Source: Emiliania huxleyi CCMP1516
Taxonomy: Eukaryota; Haptophyta; Isochrysidales; Noelaerhabdaceae
DNA: 22,702 nucleotides
NCBI RefSeq assembly: GCF_000372725.1
Contig: NW_005200970.1
Span: 279,289-301,990, forward strand
Reading direction: 5' to 3'
The number at the start of each line of letters is the position of its first letter. Position 1 is the first letter of the stretch. This document shows positions 7,607 through 17,160 of this stretch, piece after piece. Under the pieces are notes generated by a model, which searched no databases, had not been told where the DNA came from, and was given only the letters and a program-made list of their open reading frames with translations. The position numbers were made by a program, and so were the translations under genes.

Positions 7607-9427
7607 CTAGAGCTCCATCCTCTCGGGCGGGCAGTACTCGTGGCAGTCGTGCGCGGCGTTCTCCTGCCGCGCCGCCTCGGCGCGGTCGCCTCCGCCGCCC
7701 GCCGGCGTGAAGCGGCTGCAAGCATCGCATAGCTCGGGAGGCGGCGAGACGCTGCGCACGGGGCCGCGGGTGGCGGCGCCGTGGTAGTAGAGCGCCGCGG
7801 TTCGCGCCTCGCCCTCCTCTCCGACGTCGCACCTCCGCGCGGCGGGCAGCCTCTCTAATCAATAGCTGATCAACTCCGAATTAACTCCGAATTAACTCCG
7901 AATTCACTCCGAACTAACTCCGAACTAACTCCGAACTAACTCCGAACTAACTCCGAATGAATGCTTAACTGACGGGCCATCTCAGCCGATCTCAGCCGAT
8001 CTCGGGGGATCGCGGGGTATCTCGAGCGATCTCGGGCAATCTCGGGCAACCTCGGGGCAAGGGCATCACGGGGATCTCGGGTGATCTCCGCGCTCAACGC
8101 GGCGGGCGATCTCGGCCGATCTCCGCCGATCTCGGCCGATGTCCGCGCCTCCACGCGGCGGGCAAGCCGCCGTACGCGGAAGACATGCCAACGTCAAGCA
8201 GCGCGAGTGTGCCGCCGCAGCGCGAGGAGACCCACGGCACAATGTTGTGCCCCACCTGTGCACAGGTGCAGCTGTGAAGAGACGCTGTTCACGGCTGAGG
8301 CCTCAACGCGGTGTGCGCCCCACCGCCATCCGACGAGCACTCGGGTCGAGGGCCCCTATTTGGTTTCTTTGGGTTTGGGTGCCGGGTCGGTAGGGTACTG
8401 CACCCGCTCGGCTCGAGGGCGCCCAGGGCCGCCTGCACCTCGGTACACGCCTGCTCCTCCCGCCGAAAGGCCTGGGCCGGCGCGAGGACGGATCTGGTCA
8501 GGTGGGGGATAGGGTCGACTAAGGCTGGCTACAGGGGATAGGGTCGGGTAAGGCTGGCTACACTTCTCCGCACACACGAGGTGGTGGCGGGAAAACACCG
8601 GGCTAGCCCCTCGCGACTCGCCCTCACCTGCCGCGGCCTCGCGTAGCCTCTCCACCAGAGGGGCCCCTCCCTCGGATCGAGCAAGTCGCCTGCGTGCTGG
8701 ATACGCAGGCATGAGGGCGGGAGGACGGTACTGTGCAGGGATGGAGAGGCCCCTACGGTGAGTGCAGCTGAATACTGCGGAAGACGGTCGAGCGGAGCTG
8801 AGTACGTGTGTTGAGCGCTGGTTCGAGGACAAGAACACGGACTCGATTCCGCTTCTAAGGCAAGTCGCCGTCGCCGCGCGCCGCGATCTGCGCCCGCACC
8901 GCCTCGTTCAGTCTCTCGACCGACCCGAACCGCTCCGCCACCGACAGCCGCACGCCAGCGTGCACGAACAGCGTCCGGCAGGCGCCTCCGCCGCGCACTG
9001 CTGCGGCGTCGTGCCGCAGCAGCGCGGCGCCGAGGTCGCCGACGGTGGGCTGCATGCGCCGCTTCCACGCGCCGGCGCCGCCCTCCGCCGCCAGCTCCGC
9101 CTTGTGCACGTAGTGGACCTTGCCTTGCATGTTCATCAGCTCGTGGTTGCCGAGCAGCAGCACCAGCTCGCCGCCGGCGGCCTCAGCCTCCGCCTGTAGC
9201 CGCCAGAGCGCGCGAAGCACGCCGAGGGAATTGTTTCCGCGGTCGAGCACGTCGCCCGTCTGCACCACCGTCATCGCGCCGCCCACCCAGCTCCCCGTCT
9301 CCGGGTCGACGGCGCCACAGAGCGCGAGCGCCGCGAGAGCGTGCTGCAGGTCGCCATGCAGGTCGCCGACCGCACAGACCGAAGACGGGTGGGAGTAGGC
9401 TGGCAGGAGGGCGGAGAGAGCGAGCAT
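7607..9427 (-). CDS. Shewanella-like (SLP) metallophosphatase, five exons
   Basis: This is a PPP-superfamily metallophosphatase of the bacterial-type SLP group, acting on phosphoprotein or small phosphoesters with two metals. Exons on the minus strand: 9427-8869, 8689-8628, 8471-8404, 8271-8149 and 7832-7607 (stop TAG). The sum is 1038 nt, 345 residues, with all phases closing. Motifs from the ATG at 9427: GDLHGD (21-26), GDVLDRG (58-64), GNHE (93-96), HAG (156-158), then PLWWRGYARP, QACTEVQAALGAL, QVGHNIVPWV and LLDVGMSSAYGGLPAAW. This is the order known for SLP enzymes. The C-terminus is Cys-rich (CDACSRF, CHEYCPP). Introns 8690-8868 and 7833-8148 are GC-AG; 8472-8627 and 8272-8403 are GT-AG. 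The first residues (MLALSALLPAYS) could be a short signal sequence, but an open frame continues upstream, so the start is not certain. Confidence 0.85.
7868..7957. repeat. 11-bp AACTCCGAATT minisatellite
   Basis: Eight to nine head-to-tail copies of AACTCCGAATT/AACTCCGAACT, unusually AT-balanced for this region, within the last SLP intron. Confidence 0.9.
7975..8145. repeat. 10-bp GATCTCGGNN minisatellite
   Basis: Degenerate decamers with GATCTCGG core, interrupted at 8085-8105 by non-repeat sequence. The core is shared with the array in the 2OG oxygenase intron (18640-18880) and resembles the AGATCTCCCC arrays of the TFIP11-like gene. Confidence 0.85.
8505..8562. repeat. 29-bp tandem duplication in SLP intron 2
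   Basis: Two copies of a 29-bp unit starting GGGGATAGGGTCG (8505 and 8534) and ending GGCTGGCTACA. Both lie inside the GT-AG intron 8472-8627. Confidence 0.85.
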
Positions 9428-9535
9428 GACCGCGCAGGGTTCCGGCTCCAGGGGTTCTGTCGAGTGACTCGCGCCAAAACGCCTACCCAGGCGGACCGCC
9501 ACGGCAAGCGAAAAAAGACCGACGCTCTGGAACTG

Positions 9536-9782
9536 CTCCAGTAGCGGGTGTGAGTTATGTGTACGCGAACTCAGGGTGTGTGGCAGCCAGCTGGTTGTGT
9601 GTCTTGTGAGCCTGTTTGTGTCTTTGTGTCGCTCGTGCGTGTCGTCATCATCTGTCTCGCGTCCACCCATACCGCGTTGGTGTCCAGTCCGAGCCTGCCT
9701 GTTGTTCATCTTTCTACATACATACATGTACATGTTGTACATGTGTGTGTGTGTGTAATACTCACTCACTCCAGTAGCGGGT
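9536..9782. mobile_element. SINE/MITE-like insertion with 14-bp target-site duplication
   Basis: CTCCAGTAGCGGGT occurs at 9536-9549 and again at 9769-9782, bracketing 219 bp of lower-GC sequence. The insert contains CGTTGGTGTCCAGTCCGAGC (9675-9694), recurring inverted at 20815-20834. It ends in (TACA)n/(GT)n simple sequence. Both outer ends carry TGAGT when read inwards. It lacks coding capacity. Removing insert plus one repeat copy would fuse the minus-strand frame ending FDYPLLE directly to QFQSVGLFSL in the SLP frame. So it entered an open frame or leader upstream of the SLP phosphatase. The class (SINE or MITE) is inferred. Confidence 0.75.
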
Positions 9783-10029
9783 AATCAAATCGCCCGAAGT
9801 CCATACTGCGTTTATCAGAAGACCCCGAAGCGCTAGGGCTTCGCTCGCGCAAGCTCGCACGGCCTCTCCCGCTCCGCTGCTGCCCTCTTGGCGGCTCTCC
9901 GCCCGCCAGCTCGACCGACTCGACCGCCGAGAGGCTGGGCTTGGCCGGCGGCGCGACGCGTGGCCTCTGCTGCGGCCATCTCGGACGCTCAAGCGGCGCC
10001 AGCCAGCCAGCGGCTCGGCCGCGCATCCC

Positions 10030-10700
10030 TCAAACCCGAGACCTAGCGCGGGTGGGTTGGAGGGGGCTCGCCCCGTATGTGGTGTGATTTCGAGGAAAAC
10101 TCGGCGTTGCGAGCTCGCGGCGCCCCGTTTTCGGGCTCCGGGGGCGCGGGGTGGGCACCGTAGGCGGCGGGCGGACGGGCGGGCCGGGCGGCGGTCTGGG
10201 CCGGCGGTGGGGCGCGTAAAACCATGCAAAACGCGTATGTGGTGCGGGCAAAAGTGCGCCGTTTTCTCCGCCGTTTCGGCGCACTCTGCGCGCTGATGCG
10301 CAAGGCAAACGCGCGCAGCGGGGAGGAGACCGTGCCGGAGGCGGTGATCGAGAAGCTGTCAAGTCGTTCACTGCGGATTGGGATGGCGACGCTCCTGAAA
10401 AATCGAGATGTGCCAATAAACCGACGTCTCGACGAAATCCAAGAGAGGGTGGGAGGGCGGGAGAATCCAAAAAAACGGCAAAAAGAAAAACCAGCACAAA
10501 ATAATAATCAAACGCAGCGCCCCAGCGAAGGTCGTGGAGGGAGCGAATAGGGGTGCAAGAAGCGCGATGCTCGAGAGAGACGACCTGGACTCTCTGCTCG
10601 ACAAGCACGGCGTCTCCGGCGTCTCGATTAAACCGTCCCTTTTGTCTGTTTTCTTTCTTTACCGACGTCCGCTTGCCATCTGGAAATGCTTTTACATCTT
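10030..10700. other. No gene confidently seen
   Basis: Open frames on both strands are mostly composition-driven. The plus-strand frame at 10224-10550 begins with a basic segment (VRAKVRRFLRRFG) and degenerates into Lys/Asn-rich sequence. A short plus-strand segment at 10567 (MLERDDLDSLLDKHG) looks protein-like but is not extendable. A minus-strand GAAAGAAAACAGAC run near 10650 resembles the repeat tail at 17058. Confidence 0.4.
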
Positions 10701-10894
10701 TTATATCGCGAGGGTGGTCAGCACCCCGTTGACGCGAAGGGCATCGGCGATCGCGACGCCGCCCTCGGGGCCGATCTTGTTGTTGAAGAGGTTCAAGTCG
10801 GTCAGCACCCCGTTGCCGCGCAGCGCCTCGGCGATCGCGGCCGCGCCCTCGTCGCGGATGTTGTTGGTGTAGAGGCTGAGGGTCTTCAGCACAC
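10701..10894 (-). pseudogene. Orphan LRR exon (NLRC3/RNase-inhibitor type)
   Basis: On the minus strand a CAG acceptor at 10895-10896 opens a segment with about two leucine-rich repeats: LKTLSLYTNNIRDEGAAAIAE and LTDLNLFNNKIGPEGGVAI. It then hits TAA after LTTLAI. These are the same repeat type as the adjacent 11007-14644 gene, which has its own stop upstream. No other exon for this fragment is visible. It is either the remnant of a duplicated gene or an alternative last exon of the neighbour. Confidence 0.6.
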
Positions 10895-11006
10895 CTGCTG
10901 AAAAACGCAAAATCCAAAAGAAACAAATCTTGCGCAGCTATATGCAGACAACCCCGTCTGACTACCCGCACGCTCCCCTGCGCCGTCCACTCTCAGAATC
11001 CACCCC

Positions 11007-14000
11007 TCACATCTCGAGCTCGAACCCTTCCCGCCCGCTCACAGCATCGTGAATCGCTTTCTCCCCCTCATCGCCCAAGTTGTTGTCGCTGAGGTCGATG
11101 CTTTTCAGCACCCCGTTGACCGCGAGAGCACTGCCGATCGCCTTGGCACCCTCGACGCCAATCCCACAGCCGGGATGAAGGTCTAAGTTGGTCAACACCG
11201 CGTTGCCGCGCAGCGCCTCGGCGATCGCGGTCGCGCCAGTGGGGCCGATGTAGTTGTCGCCCACGTTCAAGGAGGTCAGCACCGCGCTGCCCTTGAGGGC
11301 GTCGGCGATCGCGGTGGCGCCAGTGGGGCCGATCTTGTTGCCGCGCACCTTCAAGGAGGTCAGCACCCCGCTGCCCGACACGTACTCGGCGATCTCTGCG
11401 GCGCCAGTTGGGCCGATGCTGCAGCGACTCAAGCTCAGCGAGGTGAGTTTGTTGCGCTGCCGCTCGACGCGCACGATGCCGAGGGCCGCCTCCTCGGTCA
11501 AGCTGTTGTAGCTCACGTCCAAGGAGGTCAATACCCCGTTGACGCGCAGAGCGGAGGCCAGCGCCTTGGCGCCCTCGTCGCCGATCCCGTTCGAGCCGAG
11601 CTGCAACTCGGTCAATACCTCGTTGACCTCCAAAGCGGAGGCCAGCGCGGTGGCACCCTCGTCGCCGATCTTGTTCACGCCGATGTCCAACTCGGTCAAT
11701 ACCCCGTTGACGCGAAGAGCGGCTGCTAGCGCCTTGGCACCCTCGTCGCCGAAGCCGTTGCTGCTGAGATTGAGGATGGTCAGCACCCCGTTGCCCTGCA
11801 GCGCCTCGGCGATCGCGGCCGCGCCCTCGTCGCGGATGCAGTTGCTGTAGAGGTTTAGGCTGGTCAAGACCCCGTTGCTGCGCAGCGCCTCGGCGATCGC
11901 CTTCGCGCCCTCGTCGCGGATAATGTTGAAGTTGAGGCGCAAATCGGTCAGCACCCCGTTGACCGAGAGACCCGCCGCGATGACGGCAGCCGATCCGGGT
12001 CCGATGCCCTTGTTCGTCAAATCGAGCGACGGCACCGCCTCGCGCCCGTTGAGCTGCTGCGGGTTGAGCGTCATCGCCCCCTTCTCGCCCACGCTCAGCG
12101 CGACGAGCGTGCGCGTCGTCCGCACCACGTCGAGCACCGCCTCCCGCACGCGGTCGCACGCCTTGCTCCAGTCCAGCGTAAGCGACATCAGCGCCGACGG
12201 CGCCGACTCCATCCACGCGACCACTGCTCCCACCATCACGGGATCAGCGTCGACATTCAGCTTCAGATCGCCGTCGGAGTCCACGCCCTTGCTCACGACC
12301 ATCTCGCGCCCCTCGTAGATCACCTTGGCCCCGACCTCCTTGGACTCGCCCTCGACCTCACTCGCCTTGATCCAGTCGGTTTCGCCGCCAAGCTCGAACC
12401 CCGTCAAATCGACGCGGCCGGCCTGCAGCGGCAGTACCGTATCCATCGCCGCGGCAAGCCCGCTGCCGCCGTGCTGCATCGTCGCCGCGAGCACCGCCGC
12501 GCGCTTCACCTTGAGCGCGTCGCCCACCGCCGCTTGGAAGCGCACGTCAGAGTTGTACGCCTCAGCATCGTCGCCGAGCGGCGCCTTGAGTCGCTTGTCC
12601 TCCGCGCCTCCGGCGTCCGCGCATCGCTCGAGGCCGAGGTGGGCGCGCACTAGTTGCGCCGCCTCCTCCGCTGCCTCCTCCGCCACCCCGCGGCGCACCT
12701 CGGCCGCCATCTGCGCGCCCATGTCGGTGAGCAGCTTCTTGCGCTTGCCCGCCACCTGCTCGAGCGTGAGCGAGGCCATATTGATGGAGAAGCTGCACTG
12801 GACGACGAGCGTGCTGCCCTCCACGCCCGTCGACCGCACCTGCAGGTGTCGGGAAGGGGGGGGAGGCGATGAGGCTGAGAAGGGGGCAGGGAGGGAGGTG
12901 GGGCGAGGTTGGCGCACCTGCAGGCCCATGAGCGGCGGCAGCAGCGTCTCCCTCTCGTGCGGGTACTGCGAGAGCCACGAGATGTCGGCGCCGCGGTCGA
13001 TCATGCCCATCACGAGCTCGAGCACCGTCGACGCCTTGCCCGCCGCGTAGTGCACCGCCTGCGCGCGGTCGGTGGTGGTTGACGAGAAGCCGTACTCCAC
13101 GCCGCCGCGGAAGCCGAGCGCGTCCGGCTTGAAGAAGGCTTCCGGGAGCGTGGCGCCCGTCCAGCCGCGGTAGAGCGGCGTGATCCTGGTCAGCGGCGAC
13201 AGCTTGACGATGATCGAGTTGATCGCGTGGATGGTGGTCGAGTACTGGTTGTGCCACGTCCAGCGCACCGCGGCCTCGCCTTTGCCTGCCGCCGTCGCAG
13301 CCCACTCGCCGAGGTGAAGCCAGCCGCACTTCTTCTGCAGAAAGGGCACCTCCTCCATCGAGGCGTACTCCAGCAGAACAGCGCCGTCGGCATCGCGCGC
13401 TGAGGAGAAGCGGAGGACGCCGTTGTACTTCTCGTACATCGGCCCCGTGTACATCCGGCCGGCGATGAGCTCCTCCTTGGTGAGCGGCGCCTGCCCCGCC
13501 TTCTCGAGCCTCGGGTTCATCTCGTCCGCCATCTTCTTCTCGAAGACAGAGAGCGGCTCCGGCTTGCGGCACCACTCGCGGTGAGCCGTGCGGAAGTCGC
13601 CGCCGCGCTCCGCGTAGCGGCTGTCCTGGTCCGCGACCACGGGCTTGACCACAAACTCCCACTCGAGCTTGGAGGTCGCGCCCTCGATGCCGTTGGAGGT
13701 GTCGAACGGCACTTCCGCATCCTTCTCTGCGCAGTGCTCCGTCTCCATGGCCTTGAGGAGCGAGCCCTCCACCATAAGCGGCGGCCCGATGAGCTTCTCG
13801 AGGCCTGCTCACAGGGCAGGGGACGGGGGTCGCTGGTAAGAGTGGGCGGGTAGGATAGGCAAGCTACTGGCGTGCAGCACGCCTCCGTAGAACTGCTCGA
13901 CGCCGCCAAAGCCCATCTCGCCCTTGAACGCGTCGCCCTCCGCGGCGAACTTGGCGTTCAGCGCCGCCCCGGTCGCGGCGCTCTGGCCGTGCAGTTTCTC

Positions 14001-14644
14001 AATGGCGGACCAGAGGCGCGCAGCGAGTCCGCTCAGCTTCACCGCCTCGAGCTTGCTCTCGAGGTCGGCGAGCGAGAGGCTGAGCACGTACTTGAATGGG
14101 TCGGTGCCGGCCGGCTCCTTCAGCGCCTCGGCCACCACCTCGGTTAGGGCGAGGGAGTCCACCCAGCCGGCGACGCCCCACTCCGCGGGGGGCTCTGCGT
14201 CGACCTGAGAGGAGTGGACAGAGGGAGGGGGTAAGGCGGCGGGGAGGGTGGCGAGGCGGCGGGGAAAGAAGGAGGCAGACGCGGACGCGGCGGCGGCGGA
14301 GAGGGAGGCGGCAGCGGATGGCGGCGTGTGAGGGTGGGCGAAGGCAGCGGTGCGTGGAATGCGTCGGCCTTGCCGTCGCGCGAAGGGGCGATCGCGCTCG
14401 GCGTGCCGACGTTGTGGAGCTGGTCCTTGAGCGACTGGATCTCGTCCTTGAGCGACTGGTTCTTCTCCTTGAGTGACTGGTTCTCGCCCTGCTTGAGCGA
14501 CTGGTTCTTGAGAGACTGGTTCTCGTCCTTGAGCGACTGGATCTCGTCCCTGAGCTTGCGGAGCTCCGTCTCGTTGTTCTGGGAGGCGGTGCAGCCCACT
14601 TGAGCATCTCCTGCACCGGGGAGAGCGCGACCGTATGTAGGCAT
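11007..14644 (-). CDS. Coiled-coil / SAM-like / R-S-ExE ADP-ribosyltransferase / LRR protein, four exons
   Basis: Exons on the minus strand: 14644-14369, 14204-13883, 13804-12918 and 12839-11007 (stop TAG or TGA class after FELEM). The sum is 3318 nt, about 1105 residues. Order: a heptad coiled coil built from EIQSLKDENQSLK units (about 25-75); a SAM-like helical segment (WVDSLALTEVV to LWSAIEKL, about 107-160); and a mono-ADP-ribosyltransferase domain. The ART has Arg in LYRGWTGATLP (about 412), FSSTTTDRAQ (about 440) and YPHERETLLPP with E483 and E485. That is the R-S-ExE triad of arginine-specific enzymes, which move ADP-ribose from NAD+ to protein arginine. A charged linker precedes about nine to ten 28-residue LRRs of RNase-inhibitor type (NGVLTSLNL, IGDEGAKALA). 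Introns 14205-14368 and 13805-13882 are GC-AG; 12840-12917 is GT-AG. The layout suggests an NLR-like sensor with an enzymatic effector, which is inference. The N-terminal start is uncertain. Confidence 0.8.
12840..12917 (-). other. 78-nt in-frame GT-AG intron in the ART-LRR gene
   Basis: On the minus strand CCTGCAG|GTGCG occurs at both ends, a 12-base perfect repeat straddling donor and acceptor. Between them lies pyrimidine-rich sequence ending CGACACCTGCAG. Removal converts GLQVRQPRP and RHLQVRSTGVEG into GLQVRSTGVEG, restoring the ART C-terminal strand. Length is a multiple of three with no stop, so an ORF caller would read through it. Confidence 0.8.
14205..14368 (-). other. 164-nt GC-AG intron in the ART-LRR gene
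   Basis: Donor AAG|GCCGACGCATTC and acceptor CTCTCAG|GTCGACGCAGAG. The intron start and next exon start share eight of nine bases. The body is pyrimidine-rich, with Ser/Pro-coding-like C runs. Confidence 0.7.
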
Positions 14645-14960
14645 CGGATGGCGCCGGGGCGCGCGAGAGAGAGCGCTTCCAACAGCAGCGGCAGGGGCGG
14701 CAACGCGGAGCGCGTGGAACGGGGCGGTGCTAGAGGCGGTGCTGGCGGGTGGCGGGAGGCGAAAGCAGCTGGACGACCTGTTGTGTCGTCCTGGGGACCG
14801 TCCTCTTGCTCTGCGGCCGCGGCGGAGAGATCAGCCGCTCTCGCTCCCCGAGGCTTGCCCCACGCAAGAGCTCGAGCAGAACGGAAGGTTGCGGTAGCGC
14901 CGCTCTTCGGCATCACGTATTACTCCTTGGGAGTCGGCCACAGAGGTGGCGGCAGCGACC

Positions 14961-15040
14961 TGCTCAACAGCGGCTCTGCTCAACAGCGGCTCTGCTCAAC
15001 AGCGGCTCTGCTCAACAGCGGCTCTGCTCAACAGCGGCTC
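14961..15040. repeat. 16-bp tandem repeat, five copies
   Basis: TGCTCAACAGCGGCTC is repeated five times without change, at 14961, 14977, 14993, 15009 and 15025. It lies about 320 bp upstream of the inferred ART-LRR start. Perfect identity suggests recent expansion. Confidence 0.95.
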
Positions 15041-15170
15041 GCGCGGTGATTAGGCTGTCACGCTCGGTTGAAAATGAAAAAGAACGGGTCACGCACTAAA
15101 GAAAACAAAAAGGCAGGGTAATTATTTTTCTTGTGTACCTGTGTTAGTGCCAGTGCGTGCCAGTCCGTGT

Positions 15171-15300
15171 CCAGTAAAGAAAGAAAGAAAGAAAACGGAC
15201 AACCCAAGGGAGGGATGGGTGGGAGGACGGCGTGCCGCCACCACACAGGGATTTTAAGGAGAGGTGTGTGATGCGCTAGCCGTCGCCCACCCTAGGGAGT
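15171..15300 (-). repeat. LINE-like 3' tail, copy 1
   Basis: This 130-bp segment adjoins the end of the RNase H remnant on the same (minus) strand. It runs GGTGGGCGACGGCTAGCGCA, CCCTCCCTTGGGTTGTCC and a (TTTC)n tail. It recurs at 16912-17040 with about 90 percent identity by eye and partly at 17051-17104, so it behaves as the shared 3' end of a retroelement family. Confidence 0.75.
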
Positions 15301-15376
15301 CTGCCTCTTCCTATCTCTCTTCGCAGTCTCTCGCCGCTTCTCGCTGCAACCTTCATGCCACCTCGCGGTCGTCCCA

Positions 15377-16530
15377 CTACATCGTCGTTCTCTCCCTTGT
15401 CACTTCTTCCTCTGTCGCGTCGCTCTCTTCTGCCTCGGCCTGCGACGCCGCCGCCTGCCGGTCCCTTGTTCTCGCGGCTTCTTTCGCCTTTCGGCGCAAC
15501 TTCGCCCTCCTCGCGGCATATCCTGGCCCCTCGAGTCTATCGAGCTCTCCTCGAGCAAGGACGACTCTTCTGACGCCCACTGCGATCATTTGTCGAGGCC
15601 TCACCGTCTTTCGATATTGCTCGCACACCCACTCGTGCGCGCTCTGACACATGTGCCCGTACGTCCGTCGGTCCACTATCTCCCTCCTCTCTGCGTCCTC
15701 TGCCGCCTCCCTTCTCGCTGTGTACATGCATGGCCGCGTTCGCACCGCGTCCCGCACCACTTTCGAGGCGTCCTCCGTGTCGTTATTTCCGAGGTATGCT
15801 GTCGCCACCGCGTCGGCGTATGCGTTGCAGGCTATTCCCACGTGTGCTGGCACCCACATGAAGACCACCGCCTCTAGCTTCGATCTATAGTAAGCAATCG
15901 CCTCCAGGAGCCCGCCTCTCTTTCCCTCCCTTTCCCCCCCTCTTTCCTCCCTTTTGCCCTTGCCGCGTCCTTGCGCCCCTCTAATCCGGCTTTATTTCTT
16001 TGAATCCATCCTTTTCTCATCCTCTTGCAAAGAGAGACACCTTTCTACCCCCCTCTCCTCCCTTTATTCCATTAAGCTGTACAAACTAAGATCTCGTTTA
16101 CCGTCACTTCACTCTCTCACTCCACTCTCTCTCTCACTGCACACCGCTCTCCCAGTCCCTCAGGCCTTCTGGCATCCCTTTGCGGTGCGCATTCTCAATC
16201 TGCTGCAGCGCGGGTTTGCAGTCGCATAGCACTAAGCACCGCCGCGATTGCGCATCGCTCGCGCTCGCCATTTTGCGTAAGTATGCGAGTACCGAGTATC
16301 GCGTACATCTCCGCGTCTATCGGCTCCCACGTGTTCGGCAGCTTTCCTCCCCACATTCCCGCCCCAAACGCTGACCGTATCTCCCCTTCTTCACAGGGTC
16401 CGGTTCCGTTGGGATCCTTTACCAGTGCGCGCCATAAATAAATAGAGCAGACTGTACCGTGTTTGTTATGACCCCCCCCGATGAACACACCAGTGAGGGA
16501 GGGCGAGACGATCGAGGGGTCCCGTACCAT
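15377..16530 (-). pseudogene. Degenerate LINE-type ribonuclease H domain
   Basis: The minus strand encodes GGKLPNTWEPIDAEMYAIL (about 16290-16350). After a frame disturbance near 16225 come DCKPALQQIENAHRKGMPEG and, further on, LLEAIAYYRSKLEAVVFMWV leading to PAHVGIACNAYADAVATAYL. These are the E, D and H/D blocks of an RNase H domain as found at the C-terminus of non-LTR retrotransposons. The first catalytic Asp of the usual DGS motif is not visible (FIGGGHNKHG stands there). About 150 bp of purine-rich sequence (15910-16060, minus sense) separates the middle and last blocks. No reverse transcriptase is present. A frameshift, a missing residue and the insertion indicate a dead 5'-truncated copy. 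Confidence 0.75.
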
Positions 16531-16690
16531 GCGGAATCGACCCTATCCAGTGCTCAAGTGCTCAAGAGCAGACAACCCCTGGTGGGATTAGGGCAGCAAC
16601 CCGACGGGCAGACCCCGCCCCGCTCGGAGGGCGTGCACCACACAGCACACAGACTTATCTAGGCACTGCACGGCTCCTCGGGATTTCTGG
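16433..16690. repeat. Dispersed repeat copy shared with 21858-22012
   Basis: AAATAAATAGAGCAG (16436-16450), CCCCGCCCCGCTCG with AGGGCGTGCA (16614-16637) and GGCTCCTCGGGATTTCTGGG (about 16671-16690) occur in the same order at 21858-22012. Internal spacing differs. The element class is unknown; it overlaps the LINE remnant end. Confidence 0.7.
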
Positions 16691-16695
16691 GGAGG

Positions 16696-17040
<345 letters not shown>

Positions 17041-17050
17041 CCGCCTGTCC

Positions 17051-17104
17051 CGTGCCCAGTGAAAGAAAGAAAGAAAACAGACAACCCAAGGGAGGGATGG
17101 GAGA
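17051..17104 (-). repeat. LINE-like 3' tail, partial copy 3
   Basis: Only the CAGTGAAAGAAAGAAAGAAA and CAACCCAAGGGAGGGATGGG part is retained. It ends 57 bp before the ATG of the 2OG oxygenase gene, so retroelement tail sequence forms its proximal upstream region. Confidence 0.8.
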
Positions 17105-17160
17105 AGTGAGCACTTGGAGTCTCGGAGGTCGGAATTTTTTTGCGAGTCCGCCGCTGGGCG

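Larger units (their letters stand above)
7833..8148 (-). other. SLP intron 4 (GC-AG) holding two minisatellites
   Basis: Donor TGGAG|GCGCGGAC and acceptor GCGGAG|GTGCGACG lie in two copies of one exon segment sharing TGCCCGCCGCG (minus strand, near 8150-8165 and 7834-7849). Removal joins GGLPAAW to RCDVGEEGEA in frame. The intron body is an 11-bp array (7868-7957, AACTCCGAATT type) plus a decamer array (7975-8145, GATCTCGGCC type). Confidence 0.8.

Noticed and set aside
9536..9782. The TSD-flanked insert as a clean introner intron
   Set aside because: Excising exactly one insert plus one repeat copy (233 bp) does not fall on any GT/GC-AG pair on either strand, so an intron role is not supported.
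9769..10026. Minus-strand 86-codon frame as a separate gene
   Set aside because: Better explained as a former N-terminal continuation of the SLP frame interrupted by the 14-bp-TSD insertion; kept only as part of that finding.
10224..10550. Plus-strand 108-codon frame with VRAKVRRFLRRFG
   Set aside because: Starts plausibly but decays into Lys/Gln/Asn low-complexity sequence and shows no family resemblance.
11068..12216. 382-codon minus-strand frame rich in Arg/Gly
   Set aside because: Out-of-frame shadow of the LRR exon; its repeats mirror the LRR DNA period.
14961..15040. CRISPR-like array (16-bp units; also the 42-bp units at 18079 and 62-bp units at 17715)
   Set aside because: Units are contiguous or have identical filler, there are no unique spacers, no cas genes, and the genome is eukaryotic.
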